Source: Tethya wilhelma
Taxonomy: Eukaryota; Porifera; Demospongiae; Tethyida; Tethyidae
DNA: 64,000 nucleotides
Direction: 5' to 3'
Assembly: GCA_964030475.1 (NCBI GenBank)
Contig: CAXIPT010000002.1
Location: forward strand, 16,428,749 to 16,492,748
The notes below the pieces were generated by a model. That model saw only the letters and a program-made list of their open reading frames with translations, searched no databases and was not told the origin of the DNA. Position numbers and translations under genes: made by a program. Positions 25,769 to 36,300 of the stretch are shown here, piece after piece; position 1 is the first letter of the stretch; each line of letters starts with the position of its first letter.

Positions 25769-26363
25769 TGGATACTGATCTGAATGAACTATTTAATAGT
25801 CTGCTGTACAACATGAATTGAAACATTAATGCATCACACATGTATAATTATCTGGTCTACACAACTACAACAGTCTGGTACTGTTGTATGTATACTAATG
25901 AATTAGAATCATCACAAAATGGTCATCTTAACTAGCTAGTTTATTTGTGTTCTACAAATTTACACAATTTAAACTTTAAAGCCATATCACTTGTACTGGA
26001 TTGCACCATAACTGAAATACTTTAATTGTACATCTTTGCACTCGTAGAACTTTCATATTCAATACATTTAAATGATACTGTATAAGTATGTGCACAGTCA
26101 CCACTACATGTGTAGCATAAAGTTAACAGAAAAACCTGCCAGTATAGATGTATGCTATTGCAAAATGGAATAAGGTACTGTGTTAATAAGCTATCTTACT
26201 ACCGTAGAGTCGGGTTATTAAGCGTATGCGCTTATTGGGATGATTTTAGTGAAAAAGTATGCGCTAAATAACGAGGTGCGCCTAATAACGAGGGCTACGT
26301 ATGACCACGCCTTCAAATAAATGACGTCATCAAGCAGAAATCGATTGCGCTAGCGGTGCTGGA
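25613..26363. repeat. Duplicated 751-bp block, copy A (3' end of S3 and flank)
   Basis: By eye this is identical to 28438-29188, at an offset of 2825. It ends exactly where a single N occurs (26364). It contains the end of S3 exon 11 plus 3' flank. It is probably the same genomic locus represented twice in the assembly. Confidence 0.9.
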
Positions 26364-26364
26364 N

Positions 26365-28436
26365 CGCAATAATGCGTAATTGGCGTATAATCGGTTAAGG
26401 CATGGTTTGCATATTAAGGCCTAATTAAAATTGAACTCAATCCAAGAATGAGCATACAATATCAAACTCGGAGACATGGTACATATCAAGGATCGTAATG
26501 ACCACACAAAGTTTGATAGTCATGAGACCTCGAATAATTGCATAATTAAGCATTTTTTCCTTTTGTTCTAGGAGTTAGGATTCCCATTGAGATATTGGCC
26601 CCATATTTAGGTGATGTGTTTTTTTTTGTTGTTTTTTATTTTAAGTGTCCCTTCGGGTTTACCACAATTATGGCTAACAAGGGCCTGCAAATAGCCTAGG
26701 GCTAATGAACGCAGGTCCCCCGGGACCGACGGCTTTACATCCCCTCCGAAGGATGCGGTGAAATTCACCTCCTCATTTTTTGGGGTAGAGCTGAGTTAAC
26801 TCCTAGGCAGAGCTCGAAAGAGAAAATGGGAAACAAATACCTGTGGCCCTCATTGCCAGAAATTGCAATACAAATAGTGGACATGTACGGAACGCCCACA
26901 TACATGAATATATAAATATCATTAAATCCAGAATTTTTCAAATTATCCAGAAGCACTTATGAAGACACACTCCAGCATTACAAGAAATAGAGGACATTTG
27001 TGGCTACATGCATAAATTTGTACTACATGCATCTCATTATCTGAACGCCCACGCATTTGTAGTAAAACAGCTGAAAAGGCCCAAATAAGCCTCTAAATTT
27101 TCATATTTTTGCTTATTTAAAGTTTTATAGGTTAGATTTTTACTTGGTACGGTTTAAAATCTATTCTCCAACCTTTTTGGAAGCTGTAGGCCAAGTCTTG
27201 GAGCCCAGGTCCGTGATTTAGTCTCTGACATTCATGAATATTTACACCTACTACGAACTACTCTAGTACTTAAGCGCCTATCAGTTTGAGCATGCTCAGA
27301 ACGCATTTAGGGAAAAACCCATTTCCCCACTCCCCCTTGTTGTTCTATTTAAGAGGTACGGATAAAATTGAAATCAGCAATGTTCAAGCTTTCTAATAAT
27401 ACCAAGGTTGAATTGTTTTGCGTAAGTTTACCCTCTGACATTTTATAGAATGTATCTATGGTAGTGATTATCATAAAATTTAAGCGTATTTCGTTCTGTT
27501 TAAACTTAAAGACTGATAGAATATATATTTATAGCTTCATTCCACTGGTTGCCTTCTTGATTTGAACACTGTGCTTCTGTAAATCTTCACTTTCTCTAAA
27601 GCTGAAAATTCTGTTGAATATGCATATCTCATTTGCATATAATTAATGAACACAATTATTCACCTCAAAAACATGAATCTGATTAAATCCTATGTTACAC
27701 ACTAGATAGAGCATTTGTTGTAATGGACAGCCAGAAGTGACTACTAAGGGCACAAAACTCTTCTTCTTGGAGCCAGAAAGCTAAATAGGGAGATTTCTAA
27801 GCGATTTGTAATCTTAGCAAAACTGCTGAATCAGCAATGTTGTGTGATGACATAATTTATAATAGCAGTTTAGTATAGTACTTTAAACTTGCCTGGAATA
27901 TTCTGAGATGGGCAAGCGTGACCTTCAAGACTATTTTTGTGAAGTTTAACCCTCTGTGGGTCAATTGCAAGCCATACATCTGAAAATTTTTTCACGGTTA
28001 GCCTGTAAACGCAGGCCGGATGTTTGGAAGAGGTCCGGATGAAAATTAACTAGCACAATACAGAGAGGTCGAGTGGAGTAATAGTTAACAAACTTTTGTT
28101 TCTGGAATATTCTGAGAGTAACGGTTAGACTTGAAAGTTTTTTACAAGAAGTAACTATTATGTCTAGATGTAAAACCAGGCCATACATTTCAAGAAAGTA
28201 TTTTGGAAAGGGTTGATTCCAGGTAAGCACCTATCACTCTAGTACTTAAGAGCGGAAGTAGTATACGGAGAGATTACTTGAAATTATTTTCCGTGTCCGT
28301 GTATTTCTGGCAATGGGAGGGACTCGAACCGCCTACCCATGGGTTGGGAGTCAGAGTCAATGGTGAACAAGCCACCAGGCCACCCCTGGTGGCCTGGTGG
28401 CTTGTGTTAGTTAAGTTAATTGATAATTAACCACCA
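26365..28436. other. N-bounded assembly insert, no gene seen
   Basis: This 2-kb stretch lies between single Ns at 26364 and 28437 and separates the two copies of the 751-bp block. It has no supported gene. Notable content: a GC-rich patch with CCCCCGGG and CTCCGAAGG words near 26715-26760, and a tRNA-like and palindromic patch at its right end. It is probably a separately assembled contig placed here by scaffolding. Confidence 0.7.
28313..28411 (-). repeat. tRNA-like (SINE-type) fragment with palindrome
   Basis: On the minus strand, GGTTCGAGTC (complement of 28321-28330) matches a pol III B box. TGGCCTGGTGGC (complement of 28371-28382) resembles an A box at tRNA-like spacing. Stem pairing is poor, so it is not a functional tRNA; a tRNA-derived SINE head is likelier. 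A palindrome of GCCACCAGGCCAC and its complement spans the region close to the N at 28437. Confidence 0.35.
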
Positions 28437-28437
28437 N

Positions 28438-29188
28438 GATAATGGGAAAGTCTATACCAGTGTGCTAAATGTAGGAGCAGAGGCCAACTACATATGTGAC
28501 TATGGTCATGAGTTGGTTGGTGAGACTCCACGGAGATGCCAAGGTAATGGACAGTGGAGTGGAACACTTCCAATTTGCCAAAGCATTCATTGATGGATAC
28601 TGATCTGAATGAACTATTTAATAGTCTGCTGTACAACATGAATTGAAACATTAATGCATCACACATGTATAATTATCTGGTCTACACAACTACAACAGTC
28701 TGGTACTGTTGTATGTATACTAATGAATTAGAATCATCACAAAATGGTCATCTTAACTAGCTAGTTTATTTGTGTTCTACAAATTTACACAATTTAAACT
28801 TTAAAGCCATATCACTTGTACTGGATTGCACCATAACTGAAATACTTTAATTGTACATCTTTGCACTCGTAGAACTTTCATATTCAATACATTTAAATGA
28901 TACTGTATAAGTATGTGCACAGTCACCACTACATGTGTAGCATAAAGTTAACAGAAAAACCTGCCAGTATAGATGTATGCTATTGCAAAATGGAATAAGG
29001 TACTGTGTTAATAAGCTATCTTACTACCGTAGAGTCGGGTTATTAAGCGTATGCGCTTATTGGGATGATTTTAGTGAAAAAGTATGCGCTAAATAACGAG
29101 GTGCGCCTAATAACGAGGGCTACGTATGACCACGCCTTCAAATAAATGACGTCATCAAGCAGAAATCGATTGCGCTAGCGGTGCTGGA
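28438..29188. repeat. Duplicated 751-bp block, copy B
   Basis: Second copy of 25613-26363, starting directly after the N at 28437. It continues past the point where copy A is cut, giving the complete inverted-repeat element at 29025-29383. Copy B is therefore probably the true continuation of the locus. The CCP-coding piece at its start (to 28591) is not a separate gene. Confidence 0.9.
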
Positions 29189-29383
29189 GCTCTAAAAGCG
29201 GCGAGAAGCTGCCTTTTCTAAGTGAAATGGAAGGCCAAGTAGTGAAAGAAAGCGTTGTTCATGACTGTCAGGCTTAGTGAACATCCAGTTTATAAACTTT
29301 GCGCCTGTTATCAAAGGTAAGTGTAAGAAGACAGTATGCGCCTAATAGCGAATGTGCGCCTAATAACGAAGTGTGCTACGGTA
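29025..29383. mobile_element. Short inverted-repeat element (MITE-like)
   Basis: Ends are TACCGTAG and CTACGGTA, followed inward by AT-rich words with repeated GCGCCTAATAACGA and TTATTAAGCG. It is 359 bp with no open frame, so non-autonomous. A truncated copy of its left part occurs at 26200-26363 within copy A of the duplicated block. Confidence 0.5.
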
Positions 29384-29520
29384 TGTTATATAAACTTAAA
29401 ATTCCACCCATATTATAGTTCAAAAGTAACAAAAATACATAGATAATTTAAGCCCTCTATAGAATGGTGCAAGTATGGGATATCTGTTATTATTCTATGC
29501 TATGCTGATTTTTGTTGTGT

Positions 29521-29526
29521 TTTATT
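29521..29526 (-). terminator. Poly(A) signal of the minus-strand membrane gene
   Basis: AATAAA on the minus strand, 46 bases beyond the stop codon of the gene at 29572-31413. Confidence 0.55.
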
Positions 29527-29571
29527 TAGTCCAATTTGGTCCAGTAATTGTTTTATTAAGTCCAATTTGGC

Positions 29572-31413
29572 TCAGTTTTCATATGGAATGTGATCCACAT
29601 TATCTAACAGGGGAGCATACTCTGGGTCACTGGGATGTACCAGTCGATCAGGCAATGATTCTGCAGTGCTTTCATCAATATGATTGTTTCTAAGACGATG
29701 ATAAACCGTGATACATTTTGTGTGGATAGCGTGAAGAATCCTTTTTGGTATGAAGGCATGTAATATCAGGCCTGCTCCGTAGAGTGGATGCAACACTAAC
29801 ACTATTGGTAGAACTACTTGATACACAACAATAACAAGTCCAGAGTTGAAGAAAAATTCTTTAGTGTACATTATTAACGGTTTTAGCATAAAGGCAAGGG
29901 CAAGCAATCCCAATAGCAAAGCATCAAGGTAGCTATACCACACCACTTTGTAAGGTCTGACTATAGAGATGAAAATGGCAAATAACAGTGTGATCAATGC
30001 TGCTAGTGGCAGGCCTATTCCTCCTCCGAATATTAGTACAAAATATTGAAGAACAATTCTTAGCAAGAGATAAACTGCAGCAAAGAATCTGTAATCTTGT
30101 GGATGAGTTTTAAACAGAAGTTGAAACGTATTCATAAACGTACGTAGAGTCCTATTCTGAAGTTTGCAAACAGAGAGAAACTTCTGAAAGCATTTGCAAG
30201 GGTATAAACTTAAAAGAAGTAGTGGAAAAAGGTTGAAAACCAGAGTCATTGTGATTGCTAGTGCTGCATAGGGAGTATGATGCCTTCCTAAGTATTCGAT
30301 AGTAGCATCATACTGTAGATACCACTTTGAAAGAGTATCACCTTTGGTGTTTACTACAGTGACTTGTCTCAACAAAGCAAATGAAGTGTTTAAAATCTTG
30401 ACGTAAGAGAGTAGAAGAAAGGTAGCAAATGTTTCAATCAGCGAATTCTTGATGTCCCAGTTGTTTCTTATTTTCATGAAGCAGTAATAAAATGGTTTGC
30501 ACAGTCGTACAACAATGCTGTAGCGATCATGAAGCCTGACTAAAATATATGTGAGTAGGATTAACAGTAATGGATAAATAGCAATGCCGTATTCCAGAGC
30601 TAATGTCTCAAGGGTGGTCATGCTGGGGTGGATGCAAAACGGAGTGTACACAGCACGAAAGAAATCCAGGTTCCAAATGCCATAGAAACTGGTCACTACC
30701 ATAATTACAACATTAAATTTGAGTCTCCTGTGATTTTGACCCACAACAATCATTCGAATAAATCCAGGTGAGAACATCTGACTAGTGAAAACAAATGCAT
30801 TTGCTAAACCTGAAGTAGCGTTAAATCTGAACAGTATTGCCAAAAAGAAAAAAATGGTAGTGGACAAATATGCAACTGCTAAGTACTTAAGCACACTGTG
30901 TAGTACATTTTTCGAGCAGGGCATGCAAGTTACACGATATGAATACACTGGAGGAGCGTGGTTTTCAATGCAATGACCACACAATTGGCCTTCACGGTTC
31001 ATCTCAAGATCACTACATAAGTACAGATTCAACTCAGTAGTATTGCTTGTCCAGTTAAGAACTTTGTATTCTAATCTTGGCCCAAACTTAAAACGAGATG
31101 GGTTTACCTTTGGAATAAAGCACCGAATATCGCAATAACCCACTACTGTTGTGTTATATTCTTCATTGTAGGCCATACAGTAGCAAAATGGTAAACTCAC
31201 GATCATTCTATTGTCACAGTGGTAGCAATTCGCTAATCCATGGAGGTCATACTCATCACACTGACATGTGTTATTGCCAGCCTCAGTAGTCCAAGGAGGA
31301 CACCCACTTGGCAGATGATGATTTTCTTGACTTGTATTGACACACCTTGTCCCATAAAACAGGCCACATAAAACTATAGCTGCAATGACTTTTGCAGCAA
31401 AGTCTTTTTGCAT
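29572..31413 (-). CDS. Multi-pass membrane protein, short member of the receptor-like family (no beta-helix)
   Basis: Single-exon frame of 613 residues. A signal peptide (MQKDFAAKVIAAIVLCGLFY) leads to a Cys-rich extracellular region of about 130 residues (CQCDEYDLHG, CYHCDN) and the knot EGQLCGHCIENHAPP followed by CMPC. About 8-9 hydrophobic helices follow (about residues 175-555), including NLDFF and LLLSYVKIL, which align with the SWLNLDLG and LSYTKLLR motifs of the beta-helix members. The tail ends with EYAPLL, an acidic dileucine signal. It lacks the whole beta-helix, so it gives the minimal shared unit: Cys knot plus membrane core. It is divergent to the gene at 33360. The molecular function is unknown; a receptor, channel or transporter are all possible. 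Confidence 0.8.
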   Translation of the reverse strand: MQKDFAAKVIAAIVLCGLFYGTRCVNTSQENHHLPSGCPPWTTEAGNNTCQCDEYDLHGLANCYHCDNRMIVSLPFCYCMAYNEEYNTTVVGYCDIRCFIPKVNPSRFKFGPRLEYKVLNWTSNTTELNLYLCSDLEMNREGQLCGHCIENHAPPVYSYRVTCMPCSKNVLHSVLKYLAVAYLSTTIFFFLAILFRFNATSGLANAFVFTSQMFSPGFIRMIVVGQNHRRLKFNVVIMVVTSFYGIWNLDFFRAVYTPFCIHPSMTTLETLALEYGIAIYPLLLILLTYILVRLHDRYSIVVRLCKPFYYCFMKIRNNWDIKNSLIETFATFLLLSYVKILNTSFALLRQVTVVNTKGDTLSKWYLQYDATIEYLGRHHTPYAALAITMTLVFNLFPLLLLSLYPCKCFQKFLSVCKLQNRTLRTFMNTFQLLFKTHPQDYRFFAAVYLLLRIVLQYFVLIFGGGIGLPLAALITLLFAIFISIVRPYKVVWYSYLDALLLGLLALAFMLKPLIMYTKEFFFNSGLVIVVYQVVLPIVLVLHPLYGAGLILHAFIPKRILHAIHTKCITVYHRLRNNHIDESTAESLPDRLVHPSDPEYAPLLDNVDHIPYEN

Positions 31414-31611
31414 TTTCTAAGCTGGCTCTTGTAAAAATAATTAGTATTATAATTATCAGCCTATACATATATCTCTGATAGTCATAGTATAGGTACTTCA
31501 TGCACATGGAAAGCTACTGTAGTAAGCATGCAGAAATACCAGCAGCAGTTACAGAAACCACAGGGTAATCATACATACTAGTGAAATGCAAGTGTTGTGA
31601 GGGGAGCAGTT

Positions 31612-31678
31612 AGCCTCGTTCACAGGCTCCTCCCTTGCGTATATTTTATATGCGAGGGAGGAGCCTGGGAACGAGGCT
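31612..31678. repeat. Hairpin / foldback repeat
   Basis: Near-perfect inverted repeat: AGCCTCGTTC and CAGGCTCCTCCCT in the left arm answered by AGGGAGGAGCCTG and GAACGAGGCT in the right, around a short AT-rich loop. Probably a small transposon end-to-end copy. Confidence 0.85.
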
Positions 31679-32443
31679 AGGGAGCAGTAGTAACATTGAA
31701 TGTGGATGCTTTTCGATCCTCAGTGGATGTACATGACAGAGATCAGTTGATGTTGTTATTTGGGTAATCAACTTAATTGCTTCAGAAGCCATGTATTCAC
31801 ATACACAATTTAGTCAGTGGTCTTGTTCATAGAAGACTGCTGCAGCTGCCATTGTCTGGCTACACTACGAGGAAGTTAGTTACACTCACATAGCAGCCAT
31901 AGTTTCAACACCAGCCTTACTTGCATGAAGTTGCTCACGTGCTCTGAGAGTAAAGCTCAGTTCTCATGTGTGTTAGAGCCTTCATGCAACCCAGAGTAGG
32001 ACATAAGTCACATCCTCTTCTTTCGAATATCCCCAAATATGCATGACTATTTGTCTTTCAGGATTAGACAGAAAGAACAGTCACTAGCTGTGACAGTTAA
32101 ATAATGAGTAATGCATAAAGTACAATGAGGGGGGTGGGGGGGAGGGGGGAAGAAATTCACTGAGAGGTATATTATGGAGATGAGCCAATGGAAATGAGCC
32201 AATGGCCAGCACACTGGATCAGATTGTGACAAATCAAGAACTCTGACAGAAGAATCAACTAGTGTAGAATCTTTATCATGCAGTGATGCAGAACTGTTGT
32301 ATGTATTACTAATGAACAGAACGGTCAAGCAACTTGTACGTATAACCTTATGTGCTTTACAAAATTACACAATTTCTTAAACTTATTCAACTGTGCACAA
32401 AGGGGTGTGGCTAGTTTACAATAAATAGGTGTGGCTATTTGAC
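31679..32443. other. Intergenic sequence between divergent membrane genes
   Basis: Contains a G-rich stretch near 32127-32149 and mini-repeats of GGTGTGGCTA with ATAAATAGGTG near 32404-32460 that lead into the putative promoter of the 33360 gene. No coding frame is supported. Confidence 0.45.
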
Positions 32444-32533
32444 TATAAATAGGTGAGGCTAGGGTTCTTCTACATTTGAACTACAAGACAATAATTACTG
32501 GTCTACAGATTCTCTGAAAGGATTAATAGCAAG
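32444..32533 (+). promoter_or_regulatory. Putative TATA box and 5' non-coding exon of the 1552-residue gene
   Basis: TATAAATA at 32444-32451 is followed about 80 bases later by a strong donor (AAG/GTAAGAG at 32534). A pyrimidine-rich acceptor (TTGCTTTTTAG, exon resuming at 33262) lies about 100 bases before the ATG. Together they suggest a 5' UTR intron. This is inference from consensus sites only. Confidence 0.35.
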
Positions 32534-33359
32534 GTAAGAGTGAAGTTCGAATATCAAAACATTTGGGTGCATATTAAAATTTGTTATAAACATCATTAAT
32601 AAATTATTAGTAATTCAGTGCTACATCAATAGTCCTGTGATATTGATCTCACCACCACAATAATATTATTATTATAGTAATACAGTGATACATGAAATAG
32701 CCAGTGTATAGTTATACATAAGGTCCTGTTTACACATCACATAATTGATTGATATATAGCACAGATGTTCCTGTGTTGTGCCCTAGCTGCATGGTATGAG
32801 AGCCACCAAGGAACTTGTATTAGAAATAATTGGCTTTTTTAATATTTACTGATATCTCTGACAAATAGACAGTGTACAATTTTGAAGTAGGCCAATTTAT
32901 TGTATCAGACATAGTAAAGAAGGATTGCATGCTGTCTTATGTCTAATTCTGTATGCTAGTTTGTATGAGTGTATATCAGTCAAATTGTTGTATTCAATTT
33001 GTATGACATTGTTGTTACTTTAGGCACATGTATAATTTTTGATATCATAGTATATGCATGTAGTAGAAATAATTTCAATAAGTATGCTTGGGCATGCTGA
33101 GTCACCCAAAGCAGGCTACGGGGTGGTACCTTCTTGGGTGTAGTGACCCGTGATGGAATGTGTTAGACTTTAATCAGGAAACCCACATAACCTTATTCAT
33201 CTTAGTGGACTTGCAATTTATGCATAAGCAATTAGCCTTTTAGCAATCTGTTGCTTTTTAGGAATAATGGGATATGGACAAACACCTTATACATGTGTAC
33301 ACTCCCTATCTTCATGCACAGTGTAATAACAAACAGAAGTTGAGACTCTTTGCCAAAAG

Positions 33360-36300
33360 ATGATGGGGAAGTTTGGATTACTACTTGTACTAACACTTAT
33401 TTGTGATATATCACCAAAAGAATACTATCTATCACCAACATCAAGTATAATAGGCAAGTATGAAAACACAAAAGCTGGATTGAATACTCGTGTTCCAAGT
33501 CTGAACACAGATACATCAATGACATTATTGGACACTGCTCCTGGCCGTCAAGTCAATGATGACCCTGATACCACACTCATTCTACAACCTGGAGAGTACA
33601 CCACTGACACTGACATGGCATTCGAGAATATGGAGTACCTTGCCATTCTAGTCAATGCCAGCTACTATCCTGCAGCAAGAATCACATGCCTATCGTCATC
33701 TGGTATTAGATTATCAAACATTGCTGAAGTCTATATCGCCGGTATAGAAATAGTAGGGTGTGTTTACAACAGTATCACTCACATCGATCGATTCACACTA
33801 GCGAATTGCTCTGTTATTGGCAACCGGCTTGATGAAACTGGCTTTTATTTGGGACAAATTACTACTGGTCACATTGAAAGGAGCAATTTTTCTTCCTGTG
33901 TAGGTAGAACAATAGTTCAACCCTCGGAAGGCTATGCGAGAGGTGGAGGAGCAATAGCTATTGATGTTAGTGACATTAACATCATAACATGTCGCTTTGT
34001 AGAGAACATAGCAGAGAATGGAGGCTCAATATTCGTTGTTGGAAGTAATATTTCAGTAGTGAACAGCACTTTCTTGCACAACAAGGCACACATGAACTCT
34101 AGACAGGATATTTTAAGCAGATCAAAAGGTGGTTCTATAGCGCTATTTAGCAACAGCAACATCACAATAACCGACAACAGCATTTTTATCAACAACACAG
34201 CTGAACAACACGGTGGGGCATTGTTTGCATCTGAGACTGATGTCACAGTACATTCCAGTGCATTTCAGAGTAACTCCGTGTCATTCTGGTATGGCGGTGC
34301 CATATACAGTGAAGATGGCAACGTGACACTCATAAATTCTGAATTTTACAACAACAGTGCTGCTTCTCATGGTGGTGCGATAGCAGGCACTGACACCCGC
34401 TTCCTAATCTTGAGAGGTACTATCTTCAGTGGAAATAAAGCTGACAGAGGAGGAGGAGCAATAAGCATCGAGTACAGCTGGATTATAATACAGGAAAGCA
34501 TATTTCTAAGCAACAGGGCAAATGATTCTGGAGCAATATCCCTAAGTAATATCAACAAAATATTCCGTGGTGCTGTGATAGAAAAGTGCGACTTTCTTGA
34601 CAACTTTGCTCACGATAGCGGTGCATTGGGAACTGAGGTGAGTAATGTTCGAATTGAAGACAGCAATTTTATGAACAATACAGCCATTGGTAGTGGTGGT
34701 GCTGTTGGAATTGGTTGCGAAGATAATGACTGCGCTGTAACATTTGTAAACTGTGTGTTTCTCAACAACACAGCTGGAAACAGAGGTGCCCTAGACTCTG
34801 AAGATGCTAATGTCACTATAAATAGCACTAGATTCTTTGGCAATGTAGCCAGTCGTGAAGGTGGTGCAATAGCCATGATAAGGACTGATACTGTGCTACT
34901 GAATACTACATTTGCCTTCAATGAGGCTCCCAGAGGAGGAGCAATACAGGCTGAATTGGGTACAATTGTTTCTCAAGATTTTTTAGACATACATAACAAC
35001 ATAGGCAACAAAGGAGTGATCTACGTACTAAACAATCCACTTTATCTTCGTGGAAATGTAACAATTAGCTACAATTTGGGCTCACTGTTTGCATTCGACA
35101 ATGCATTGTTTTTTCAAGGCCACATTGTAATGATGAACAACTCATACAGTACCAACTTTCCATCCATTCAACAAGGAGGGGCAGTGACCTGTTTTCAGAG
35201 TGTGTTAAACTTTCAACAAAGTAGTTCAACGTTTTCCTTCAACAGAGCTGAAAATGGATCTGGAGGAGCTATTTTAGCAATCGAGAGCAAGATTAATATC
35301 TATGATGACTCACTTGTCATTATTTCTAACAATTCAGCTTTGTCAGGTGGAGGCATCTTCACCTATCAGAGTGAAATAAACTCAGCTGGAAGTTTGTACC
35401 TAATAGGAAATATAGCAGATGATACAGGAGGTGCCATACACGCTGTTGGTGGAAAAATAAACTTTTACAACGATTATATTGGTCCATACGAAGTCATAGT
35501 TCAATTTAGGGAGAACTTTGCCAAAAGGGGAGGTGGAATATACCTAGAGTTGAACTCCAAGCTCTACATTGTTAAACCTGATCAGGAGTGCTCGTGGTAC
35601 AGTGTTTTAAATCATACAAACAACATATGCCCAAACACAGAGAGAGATAGATGGTTTCGACTGGAATTTATCGATAATTCAGCCTTCTTTGGAGGAGCTA
35701 TATACATTTCTGATGAAGACACTTCTGGCACCTGCACTGCTACACCATTCAGAGATTATTCAGTAAACAGCGAATGTTTCTTACAGTCTTTAGCTCTACA
35801 CTCTGTACAGAATGATGCTCTGAATTTGGAAAATGTTTACTTTGTCAACAATTTTGCCTCCATTGCAGGACATGCAATATTTGGAAGTTTGCTAGATCGA
35901 TGCAAGGTAAGTGAATTTGCCGAAATTTTCAACAAAAATGAGCATCTCTCACCAACCTCTATTGATGGTGTTTCCTACATTAGTAACATAACAAACTTAA
36001 AACAAGAAGATATCAAATTGAAAATATCTTCAGATCCAGTTCGTGTATGTTTCTGTCATGAAACCAGACATAATTGTACCTATGAACCACCAATGATTAG
36101 AGTCATCAAAGGACAGACTTTTACTGTGTCAATAGTTGCTGTGGATCAAGTGAATAACACAGTTGCTGCAACAATACACACTCTACTTTCCTCACAAAGT
36201 GGGGGGTTAGGTGAGGGTCAACTAATACAGACCACAACCGACAACTGTAGCGAGTTAAGTTACACAGTATTTTCACCATATGATTCAGAGGAGTTATTCA

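Noticed and set aside
28313..28390. A tRNA gene on the minus strand
   Set aside because: A and B boxes are visible, but acceptor and T stems do not pair well, so I call it a tRNA-derived repeat at most.
28427..28666. Apparent extra sushi exon or gene fragment
   Set aside because: It is the second copy of S3 exon 11 within the 751-bp duplication bounded by an N, so it is most likely an assembly artefact.
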